A stretch of DNA of 6,693 bases from Polaromonas sp. (lineage in GTDB: Bacteria > Pseudomonadota > Gammaproteobacteria > Burkholderiales > Burkholderiaceae_C): the NCBI GenBank assembly GCA_013205645.1, contig JABMMH010000424.1, forward strand, positions 1 to 6,693, given 5' to 3'. Position numbers and translations under genes: made by a program. Below are positions 1 to 6,238 of the stretch, in pieces. A model generated the notes under the pieces. It had not been told where the DNA came from, did no database searches, and saw only the letters and a list, made by a program, of their open reading frames with translations. The first letter of the stretch is position 1. Every line of letters begins with the position of its first letter.

Positions 1-1242
1 GTGTCTGGCCGCCCCGGCGGTGTCTACCTCGACCTGCCTGCAAAGCTGTTTTCGCAGACGATGGAAGCAGAAGCCGGCAAACGCTCGCTGATCAAGGTGA
101 TTGACCCAGCACCTCGCCAGATCCCAGCGGCTGACGCTGTCAAGCGCGCCCTTGACTTGCTCAAAGGTGCCAAGCGTCCGCTGATCGTTCTCGGCAAAGG
201 CGCTGCCTACGCTCAGGCCGATGCAGACATCCGCGCTTTGATCGAAAAAACCGGCATTCCTTACCTGCCGATGTCCATGGCCAAGGGCTTGCTGCCCGAC
301 ACGCATGAGCAGTCCGCTGCCGCCACCCGTTCTTTTGTGCTGGCCGAAGCCGACGTCGTCATGTTGGTCGGTGCGCGCCTGAACTGGCTGCTGTCGCACG
401 GCAAAGGCAAAACATGGGGTACGCCGTCGTCCACCCAGTTCATCCAGATCGACATCTCGCCAACCGAAATGGACAGCAATGTGCCTATCGCTGCACCGCT
501 GGTGGGAGACATCGGTTCTTGCGTGTCAGTCCTGCTGGATGGCATTGGCAGCAACTGGGCAAAACCACCCGCTGAGTGGACCCAGGCGATCACTGAGCGC
601 AAAGACAAAAACATGGCCAAGATGGCCGCTACGCTGGCGCTCAATCCCGCCATCATGAACTTCCACAGCGCACTGAACGTCGTGCGCAATGTGGTCAAGG
701 CCAACCCCGAAGCGGTCGTCGTCAACGAAGGCGCCAACACCCTTGACTTCACCCGCAGCATTGTCGACATGTACCTGCCGCGCAAGCGTCTCGACGTTGG
801 CACTTGGGGCATCATGGGGATTGGCATGGGCTTTGCGGTGGCCGCTGCCGTGACCACCGGCAAGCCGGTCATCGCCATCGAGGGTGACAGTGCCTTTGGT
901 TTCAGCGGCATGGAAGTCGAAACCATCTGCCGCTACAACCTGCCGATTTGCATCGTTGTCTTCAACAACAACGGTATTTACAAAGGCACCGACGTCAACC
1001 CACTGGGTACCGATGTGGCACCAACGGTGTTCGTCAAGAACGCCCGCTACGAAATGATGATGCAGGCCTTCGGCGGCGTTGGCGTTGTGGCCAACACCCC
1101 GGCTGAATTGGCCAAGGCCATGGACGAAGCCATTGCCTCCGGCCGGCCAACCCTGATTAACGCGATCATCGATGAAACCGCTGGCACCGAAAGCGGTCGT
1201 ATCACCAGCTTGAATCCGCAGAGCGCTGCGAAAAAGAAGTAA
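1..1242 (+). CDS. oxc: Oxalyl-CoA decarboxylase, C-terminal part (5' end outside window)
   Basis: Thiamine-diphosphate enzyme that decarboxylates oxalyl-CoA to formyl-CoA and CO2 in the cytoplasm; the second step of oxalate breakdown. The reading frame is open from base 1, so the GTG there is probably an internal Val codon. The family is about 568 residues long; 413 are seen, so about 155 are missing, including the N-terminal PYR-domain glutamate. Visible are the central domain (about residues 45-190) and the C-terminal PP domain with the ThDP/Mg motif, G295-D296-S297 through N322-N323-N324-G325. Y327 in NNNGIYKG corresponds approximately to the active-site Tyr of the Oxalobacter enzyme. The C-terminal SGRITSLNP segment (S398) matches the loop that closes over the substrate and lies the same distance from the C-terminus as recalled for Oxalobacter. 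R4 in GRPGG may belong to the ADP site known in that enzyme. The gene ends 25 bases before frc, which confirms the role. Identification is firm; exact residue equivalences are from memory. Confidence 0.95.
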   Translation: MSGRPGGVYLDLPAKLFSQTMEAEAGKRSLIKVIDPAPRQIPAADAVKRALDLLKGAKRPLIVLGKGAAYAQADADIRALIEKTGIPYLPMSMAKGLLPDTHEQSAAATRSFVLAEADVVMLVGARLNWLLSHGKGKTWGTPSSTQFIQIDISPTEMDSNVPIAAPLVGDIGSCVSVLLDGIGSNWAKPPAEWTQAITERKDKNMAKMAATLALNPAIMNFHSALNVVRNVVKANPEAVVVNEGANTLDFTRSIVDMYLPRKRLDVGTWGIMGIGMGFAVAAAVTTGKPVIAIEGDSAFGFSGMEVETICRYNLPICIVVFNNNGIYKGTDVNPLGTDVAPTVFVKNARYEMMMQAFGGVGVVANTPAELAKAMDEAIASGRPTLINAIIDETAGTESGRITSLNPQSAAKKK

Positions 1243-1254
1243 CCCATCCACATT

Positions 1255-1261
1255 TAGGAGA
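1255..1261 (+). promoter_or_regulatory. Ribosome-binding site of frc
   Basis: TAGGAGA lies six bases before the ATG at 1268. It is a strong Shine-Dalgarno match and fixes the frc start. With only 25 bases after the oxc stop and no terminator in between, it supports co-transcription of oxc and frc. Confidence 0.75.
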
Positions 1262-1267
1262 AATCAT

Positions 1268-2530
1268 ATGAGCAACAAACCCCTCAACGGCATCAAGATC
1301 ATCGACTTCACCCACGTCCAAGCCGGTCCGGCCTGTACCCAGATGCTGGCTTGGTTCGGCGCAGACGTGATCAAGGTCGAGCGCCCAGGCGCCGGCGACG
1401 TCACCCGTAGCCAGCTGCGCGACATCCCGGATGTCGACGCGCTGTACTTCACCATGCTGAACAGCAACAAACGTTCCTTGTCGCTGGACACCAAGAAGCC
1501 TGAAGGCAAAGCTATTCTGGAGAAGCTGATCAAGGAATCCGACGTTTTGGTCGAGAACTTTGGTCCCGGCGCGCTGGATCGCATGGGCTTTTCATGGGAA
1601 CGCATTCAAGAACTGAACCCAAAAATGATCTTGGCTTCGGTCAAGGGCTTCAGCGACGGCCACCACTACGAAGACTTGAAAGTCTACGAAAACGTGGCGC
1701 AGTGCGCTGGCGGCGCAGCCTCGACCACCGGTTGGTGGAAAGGTGAGCAATCCGGCCCGATGATTTCGGCTGCCGCTCTGGGCGACAGCAACACCGGCAT
1801 GCACTTGGCCATTGGTATTTTGACGGCTTACATCGGTCGCCAGCAAACCGGCAAGGGTCAAAAAGTCGCGGTTGCCATGCAAGACGCCGTGCTGAACCTG
1901 TGCCGCGTCAAAATGCGTGACCAGTTGCGCCTCGAAAAACTCGGGTACTTGGAAGAGTACCCACAGTACCCGCACGAGACTTTCTCCGATGTGGTGCCAC
2001 GTGGCGGCAACGCTGGCGGTGGCGGTCAGCCCGGCTGGATCTTGAAGTGCAAAGGCTGGGAAACCGACTCTAACGCGTACATCTATTTCACGGTTCAGGG
2101 TCACGCTTGGGCGCCTATATGCGACGCCATCGGCAAACCAGAATGGAAGACTGATCCGCTGTACATGACGCCGAAAGCGCGCCAGCCGCACATCATGGAC
2201 ATCTTCGGCACCATCGAAGCGTGGCTGAAAGACAAGACCAAGTTTGAAGCTGTCGACATCCTGCGCAAGTTCGACATTCCTTGCGCTCCCGTGTTGTCGA
2301 TGAAAGAGTTGCTGAACGACCCATCGCTGCGGGCCAGCGGTTCGATCGTTGACGTGCCGCACAAAGAGCGCGGCAGCTACGTCACGGTCGGCAGCCCGAT
2401 CAAGTTCTCTGACCTCAAGCCAGAGATCACCGGCTCCCCGCTGTTGGGCGAGCACACCGACGAAGTGTTGGCCGAACTCGGTTACAACAAGGATGAAATC
2501 GCTGCAATGCACGCTGCTAACGCTGTTTAA
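1268..2530 (+). CDS. frc: Formyl-CoA:oxalate CoA-transferase (first copy)
   Basis: Class III (CaiB/BaiF family) CoA-transferase that moves CoA from formyl-CoA to oxalate, giving oxalyl-CoA and formate; works in a cycle with the oxc product in the cytoplasm. The protein has 420 residues against about 428 for the Oxalobacter enzyme and 416 for E. coli YfdW. The N-terminal HVQAGPACTQ motif carries Q18, the equivalent of conserved Gln17. D173 in ALGDSNTG is the catalytic aspartate (Asp169 in Oxalobacter), which forms the aspartyl-CoA anhydride. The mobile glycine loop is intact as NAGGGGQPGW (G250-G253, W257). Q49 occupies the position that is Trp48 in Oxalobacter and Gln48 in YfdW, so the active site is YfdW-like there. 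The segment just before D173 (WWKGEQSGPM) is about three residues longer than in the second copy at 3200. The start is set by the ribosome-binding site. The set of motifs, with oxc next door, makes the assignment firm. Confidence 0.95.
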   Translation: MSNKPLNGIKIIDFTHVQAGPACTQMLAWFGADVIKVERPGAGDVTRSQLRDIPDVDALYFTMLNSNKRSLSLDTKKPEGKAILEKLIKESDVLVENFGPGALDRMGFSWERIQELNPKMILASVKGFSDGHHYEDLKVYENVAQCAGGAASTTGWWKGEQSGPMISAAALGDSNTGMHLAIGILTAYIGRQQTGKGQKVAVAMQDAVLNLCRVKMRDQLRLEKLGYLEEYPQYPHETFSDVVPRGGNAGGGGQPGWILKCKGWETDSNAYIYFTVQGHAWAPICDAIGKPEWKTDPLYMTPKARQPHIMDIFGTIEAWLKDKTKFEAVDILRKFDIPCAPVLSMKELLNDPSLRASGSIVDVPHKERGSYVTVGSPIKFSDLKPEITGSPLLGEHTDEVLAELGYNKDEIAAMHAANAV

Positions 2531-2576
2531 GCGGTTCAAGCACAGCATTTTGACACCTTAGTCGTCACGACTTGAG

Positions 2577-2610
2577 AAGACGGCGTTCACATTGAACGCC
2601 GTCTTTGTTT
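2577..2610 (+). terminator. Intrinsic terminator after oxc-frc
   Basis: A perfect inverted repeat, GACGGCGTTCA at 2579-2589 and TGAACGCCGTC at 2593-2603, has a three-base CAT loop. Two further A-T pairs (2577-2578 with 2604-2605) extend the stem to 13 bp, and it is followed by the T-rich stretch TTTGTTT. A small second hairpin (AGTCG at 2560-2564, CGACT at 2568-2572) lies just upstream. This is a typical rho-independent terminator 46 bases after the frc stop. It implies that the PAS gene and everything downstream need either read-through or their own promoter. Confidence 0.85.
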
Positions 2611-2655
2611 CAGGACCCCATTTCAAATTCAGTGGCTCAGTCACGCGGTAAACCT

Positions 2656-3108
2656 ATGTCATCGTCTACCAATCTAAACCAGCTTGTCGAAGCCCTCGGC
2701 GACGCTATCGTGATCGCTGACGCCAGTGGTGCCATCACCTTGTGGAACCCAGCGGCAGAGCGTATCTTCGGCTTCACAGAGAGCGAAGCGCTGGGCAAGT
2801 CACTTGACATCATCACGCCACAGCGCCTGCAGAATCGCCATTGGGAGGGTTACCACAAGACCATGGCCACCGGCGTCACCCGCTACGGCAACGACGTGTT
2901 GCGCGTACCGGCCGTGCACAAAGACGGCCACAGCTTGTCGATCGCCTTCACCGTCGCCCTGCTCTACGCAGAGGACAAAAAAGTGTCGTCGATTGTCGCG
3001 GTGATACGCGATGAAACCAGCCGTTTCGAAGAAGAGCGAAAGCTGAAAAAACGCATCACAGAGCTTGAAATGCAGCTGGCGAAACCGGCCAACCCGCCTT
3101 CAAACTGA
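2656..3108 (+). CDS. Small stand-alone PAS-domain protein with FixL-like histidine
   Basis: A 150-residue soluble protein made almost entirely of one PAS sensory domain (about residues 7-121), with no kinase, cyclase, DNA-binding or other output domain. PAS hallmarks are DAIVIADASGAITLWNPAAE (residues 16-35), the IFGFTESEALGK segment, the KDG turn (89-91) and the final strand VSSIVAVIRDET (110-121). A charged helical tail (about 122-143, EEERKLKKRITELEMQL) could form a coiled coil for dimerisation or contact with a partner. H62, within NRHWEGY, aligns with the proximal haem ligand of FixL (SRHDSY), and the H62-to-D90 spacing of 28 equals FixL's His-to-Asp(-Gly) spacing; haem binding is only a possibility. 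I chose ATG 2656 because the longer frame would start at a TTG (2605) inside the terminator stem. The ribosome-binding site is weak. The position between two frc genes suggests a signalling or modulating role in oxalate or formate metabolism, but its partner is unknown. Confidence 0.85.
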   Translation: MSSSTNLNQLVEALGDAIVIADASGAITLWNPAAERIFGFTESEALGKSLDIITPQRLQNRHWEGYHKTMATGVTRYGNDVLRVPAVHKDGHSLSIAFTVALLYAEDKKVSSIVAVIRDETSRFEEERKLKKRITELEMQLAKPANPPSN

Positions 3109-3148
3109 ACAATAAGAACACCAGAAGAACACACAAGGCAGGGTGAAT

Positions 3149-3176
3149 AATAGGGGCCGCTGCAAAGCACCCTATT
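3149..3176 (+). promoter_or_regulatory. Hairpin in the leader of the second frc
   Basis: AATAGGG (3149-3155) pairs perfectly with CCCTATT (3170-3176). Inside it, GCT (3159-3161) pairs with AGC (3166-3168) around a GCAA (GNRA-type) tetraloop, leaving an asymmetric internal loop. It lies between the PAS stop and the frc2 ribosome-binding site. There is only a short T run after it, so it is a poor terminator. It could be an RNA-stability or translational element, or chance; modest support. Confidence 0.35.
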
Positions 3177-3187
3177 TCAACTTCCCT

Positions 3188-3193
3188 GCAGGA
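3188..3193 (+). promoter_or_regulatory. Ribosome-binding site deciding the frc2 start
   Basis: GCAGGA, with its AGGA core at 3190-3193, lies six bases before the ATG at 3200. The open frame extends 19 codons further up to a GTG at 3143, but that extension runs through the leader hairpin and has no family similarity. ATG 3200 gives the family-typical MSKALDGVRILDFTH start. Confidence 0.65.
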
Positions 3194-3199
3194 ACATTC

Positions 3200-4447
3200 A
3201 TGAGCAAAGCGTTAGACGGCGTTCGCATCCTCGACTTCACCCACGTTCAATCGGGCCCGACCTGTACTCAGTTACTGGCTTGGTTCGGTGCGGATGTGAT
3301 CAAAGTAGAACGCGCCGGTGAAGGTGATGCAACCCGCGGCCAACTGCGCGACATTCCCGACGTTGACAGCCTCTACTTCACGATGCTGAACCACAACAAG
3401 CGCTCCATCACCCTGAACACCAAGAAAGCCAAGGGCAAAGCGGTTCTGGACAAGCTCATCAAAACCTGTGACGTGCTGGTGGAAAACTTCGCGCCGGGCG
3501 CCATGGACCGCATGGGCATCACTTGGGAACATATCCAAGCACTGAACCCGCGCATGATCGTCGCCTCGGTCAAAGGCTTTGGCCCCGGCCCGTACGAAGA
3601 CTGCAAGGTCTACGAAAACGTCGCCCAGTGCGCTGGCGGCTCAGCGTCGACCACCGGTTTTGACGACGGCCCACCCATGGTGACCGGTGCCCAAATCGGC
3701 GACAGCGGCACGGGCTTGCACCTGGCGCTGGGCATCATGGCAGCGCTTTACCAGCGCAACACCACCGGCCGCGGCCAAAAAGTGCTGGCCCCCATGCAAG
3801 ACGCCGTGCTGAACCTGTGCCGCGTCAAGCTGCGCGACCAGCAACGCTTAGAGCGCACCGGCACCATGCACGAGTACCCGCAATATCCCGACAGCAAATT
3901 CGGCGAAGCCGTACCACGGGCCGGCAACGCCTCTGGCGGCGGCCAGCCCGGTTCCATCTTGAAATGCAAAGGCTGGGAAACCGACCCCAACGCCTACATC
4001 TACTTCATCACGCAATCAGCGGTTTGGCCGGCGGTGTGCAAGGTGATCGGCGAAGAAGGCTGGATCACCGACGAAGCCTACGCCACACCTGGCGCGCGGC
4101 TGCTGCACTTGAAACCCATCTTTGCCCGCATCGAACAATGGACCATGACCCTAACCAAGTTCGAGGCGATGGACATCCTGAATAAATACGACATCCCCTG
4201 CGGTCCTATTTTGTCGATGAAAGAAATCGCCGAAGAACCCGCGTTGCGGGCCAGCGGCACCATCGTCGAAGTCGAACACCCAACACGCGGCAAGTACCTC
4301 ACCGTCGGCAATCCGATCAAGATGTCTGATAGCAGCACCGAAGTCACACGCTCGCCCTTGTTGGGTGAACACACGGACGAGGTGCTTGCCCAGCTTGGTT
4401 ACAGCGCAGATGAGATCTCGGAACTTCGCAGCGAACACGTCATCTGA
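3200..4447 (+). CDS. frc: Second formyl-CoA transferase-like CoA-transferase (diverged paralog)
   Basis: Class III CoA-transferase, 415 residues, about two thirds identical by eye to the first copy at 1268-2530. Key residues are present: H15-V16-Q17 in the N-terminal motif, Q48 (as in E. coli YfdW) and catalytic D168 in QIGDSGTG. It departs from the first copy in the glycine loop that guards the active site, NASGGGQPGS (S245-G248, S252) instead of NAGGGGQPGW: the first Gly is Ser and the Trp after QPG is Ser. The segment before the catalytic Asp is shorter (FDDGPPMVTG). The expected reaction is CoA transfer from formyl-CoA to oxalate, but a changed acceptor, changed kinetics or a partner role with the first copy is possible. 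It sits 91 bases after the PAS gene and 48 bases before the formate dehydrogenase beta gene, probably in one unit with them. The symbol is by homology; the precise substrate is inferred. Confidence 0.9.
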   Translation: MSKALDGVRILDFTHVQSGPTCTQLLAWFGADVIKVERAGEGDATRGQLRDIPDVDSLYFTMLNHNKRSITLNTKKAKGKAVLDKLIKTCDVLVENFAPGAMDRMGITWEHIQALNPRMIVASVKGFGPGPYEDCKVYENVAQCAGGSASTTGFDDGPPMVTGAQIGDSGTGLHLALGIMAALYQRNTTGRGQKVLAPMQDAVLNLCRVKLRDQQRLERTGTMHEYPQYPDSKFGEAVPRAGNASGGGQPGSILKCKGWETDPNAYIYFITQSAVWPAVCKVIGEEGWITDEAYATPGARLLHLKPIFARIEQWTMTLTKFEAMDILNKYDIPCGPILSMKEIAEEPALRASGTIVEVEHPTRGKYLTVGNPIKMSDSSTEVTRSPLLGEHTDEVLAQLGYSADEISELRSEHVI

Positions 4448-4449
4448 AT

Positions 4450-4478
4450 TTGACGTTACGGCCCTCAGTTTTTACAGA
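4450..4478 (+). promoter_or_regulatory. Possible weak sigma70-type promoter before the formate dehydrogenase genes
   Basis: TTGACG (4450-4455) matches a -35 box in five of six bases. TACAGA (4473-4478), 17 bases downstream, matches a -10 box in only three of six. It lies in the 48-base gap between frc2 and the beta-subunit gene. The spacing is right but the -10 is poor, so this is a candidate only; read-through from frc2 is equally plausible. Confidence 0.25.
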
Positions 4479-4495
4479 CTCTTAAACAAAGCAAC

Positions 4496-6193
4496 ATGAA
4501 CTATCCGATCATTCCTATCGCCGTCGCAGAAGCCTCTACCAAGCAGCGCAAACGCGAAGCGCCAAAGGGCAGGCGCGTCGATCCAGCCGCCTTGGCTGAG
4601 GTACAAGGTTTGCTCGGAACAGAGTCGCGTCAGGCTGATTTGCTGATCGAACATCTGCACAAAATTCAGGATCGTTTTGGCCATCTATCGGCAGCGCATC
4701 TGGCCGCGCTGGCGCAAGAAATGCGCATGCCGCAGACCTCTGTTTATGAAGTCGCGACCTTCTATCACCACTTCGACATTGTCAAAGAAGGCGAAGCCGC
4801 GCCCGCCGCGCTGACCGTGCGTGTCTGCGACGGTCTGTCCTGTGAGTTGGCAGGCGCCCAAGATCTGCTGGCCAAGCTGCCAGCCTTGCTGGGCCGTGAA
4901 GTTCGCGTCATCGCTGCCCCTTGCATTGGGCGCTGCGAACAAGCGCCTGCCGCCGTGGTGGGACAAAACCCGGTCCCACACGCCACCTGCGAAAGCATTG
5001 CAAGCGCCGTCACAGCCAAAGCTGTGCAGCACATTCCAAGCGGCTTCATTGACATGGAAGAGTACACCGCCAACGGCGGTTACCAGCTGCTGGCGCAATG
5101 CATCTCGGGCGTGCGGGATGTCGAATCGGTGATCAAAACCATGGAAGGCTCTGGCCTGCGCGGTTTGGGCGGTGCCGGGTTTCCGGCCGGTCGTAAATGG
5201 CGCATTGTCCGGGCCGAAAAAGGCCCGCGCCTGATGGCCATCAACATCGACGAAGGCGAACCCGGCACCTTCAAAGACCGCACTTACCTGGAGCGTGACC
5301 CGCACCGTTTTCTGGAAGGCATGCTGATTGCGGCTTGGGCCGTCGGCATCGAGAAAATCTACGTTTACCTGCGCGACGAATACCACGGCTGCCGCCACAT
5401 GCTGGAGGCCGAACTGGCCAAACTGCGGTTGGCGCCGCCGATGGCCGACATGCCCGAGATCGAGCTGCGCCGCGGCGCTGGCGCCTATATTTGCGGCGAA
5501 GAATCCGCCATGATCGAATCGATTGAAGGCAAGCGCGGCATGCCTCGCCTGCGGCCGCCGTATGTGGCGCAGGTCGGCCTGTTTGGCAGGCCCACGCTTG
5601 AGCACAACTTCGAAACCCTGTTTTGGGTCCGTGACATCTTAGACAAAGGAGGCGACTGGTTTGCCTCGCACGGCCGCCATGAGCGCAAGGGACTGCGCTC
5701 CTTCTCGGTCTCTGGCCGGGTTAAAAATCCCGGTATGAAACTGGCCCCCGCCGGCATCACGATTCAGGAACTGATCGACGAACATTGCGACGGTATGCAA
5801 GACGGCCACGATTTTTATGCCTATTTGCCAGGCGGTGCGTCGGGCGGCATTTTGCCGGCCAGCATGAACGCCATTCCACTGGACTTTGACACGCTGCAAC
5901 CGTATGGCTGCTTCATCGGTTCAGCGGCGGTGATCGTGCTGTCCGACAAAGACACCGCCACCGACGCTGCCCGCAACATGATGCGCTTTTTCAAGCACGA
6001 GTCTTGCGGCCAATGCACGCCTTGCCGCGTCGGCACCTCCAAGGCCGAGCACCTGATGGCGCAGCCCAAGTGGGACTTAGCGCTGCTGGCGGATTTGTCG
6101 CTGGTCATGCGTGACGCGTCCATCTGCGGTCTCGGCCAAGCCGCACCGAACCCGATGGATTGCGTTGTCAAATATTTCGCTCACGAGCTGTAA
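4496..6193 (+). CDS. fdsB: NAD+-dependent formate dehydrogenase beta subunit, fused NuoE-NuoF type
   Basis: The NAD+-reducing (diaphorase) subunit of a soluble Mo/W formate dehydrogenase; it takes electrons from the alpha subunit through Fe-S clusters to FMN and NAD+. The 565-residue protein joins two modules. Residues about 30-175 are NuoE/FdsG-like with [2Fe-2S] ligands C111, C116, C143 and C147. Residues about 195-565 are NuoF/FdsB-like, with the FMN/NADH motif GLRGLGGAGFPAGRKW (220-235), DEGEPGTFKDR, GAYICGEES and the [4Fe-4S] ligands C504, C507, C510 and C544. In Cupriavidus-type fdsGBA loci these are two genes; the one-chain form matches the beta subunit of M. extorquens FDH1 (about 572 residues), including N-terminal features such as PKGRxVDP and LLIEHLHxIQD. 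The alpha-subunit gene follows 45 bases on. No clear Shine-Dalgarno precedes ATG 4496, but the next Met would delete NuoE sequence. NuoEF of complex I or a hydrogenase diaphorase is excluded by the neighbours. Confidence 0.92.
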   Translation: MNYPIIPIAVAEASTKQRKREAPKGRRVDPAALAEVQGLLGTESRQADLLIEHLHKIQDRFGHLSAAHLAALAQEMRMPQTSVYEVATFYHHFDIVKEGEAAPAALTVRVCDGLSCELAGAQDLLAKLPALLGREVRVIAAPCIGRCEQAPAAVVGQNPVPHATCESIASAVTAKAVQHIPSGFIDMEEYTANGGYQLLAQCISGVRDVESVIKTMEGSGLRGLGGAGFPAGRKWRIVRAEKGPRLMAINIDEGEPGTFKDRTYLERDPHRFLEGMLIAAWAVGIEKIYVYLRDEYHGCRHMLEAELAKLRLAPPMADMPEIELRRGAGAYICGEESAMIESIEGKRGMPRLRPPYVAQVGLFGRPTLEHNFETLFWVRDILDKGGDWFASHGRHERKGLRSFSVSGRVKNPGMKLAPAGITIQELIDEHCDGMQDGHDFYAYLPGGASGGILPASMNAIPLDFDTLQPYGCFIGSAAVIVLSDKDTATDAARNMMRFFKHESCGQCTPCRVGTSKAEHLMAQPKWDLALLADLSLVMRDASICGLGQAAPNPMDCVVKYFAHEL

Positions 6194-6227
6194 GCCCACG
6201 CGCTTGTCAATTCGTGTCAACAGTCTG

Positions 6228-6232
6228 AAGGA
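6228..6232 (+). promoter_or_regulatory. Ribosome-binding site of the formate dehydrogenase alpha gene
   Basis: AAGGA lies six bases before the ATG at 6239. It fixes the start of the alpha-subunit frame and fits translation from the same message as the beta gene. Confidence 0.7.
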
Positions 6233-6238
6233 TCCATC

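Noticed and set aside
1..1242. Acetolactate synthase or another ThDP enzyme instead of oxalyl-CoA decarboxylase
   Set aside because: The C-terminal SGRITSLNP closing loop, the NNNGIYKG segment and the adjacent frc are specific to oxalyl-CoA decarboxylase.
2605..2655. A 17-codon N-terminal extension of the PAS gene from a TTG at 2605
   Set aside because: The TTG lies in the base and T tract of the terminator, has no ribosome-binding site, and the added residues do not look like PAS sequence; ATG 2656 is better.
3143..3199. A 19-codon extension of the second frc from a GTG at 3143
   Set aside because: It crosses the leader hairpin, has no family similarity, and ATG 3200 has its own ribosome-binding site and gives the standard N-terminus.
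526..5605. Several long open frames on the - strand (for example 526-1251, 1592-2548 and 4685-5605)
   Set aside because: They run exactly opposite conserved genes with recognisable motifs, have no coherent domains, and are expected shadows in GC-rich DNA.
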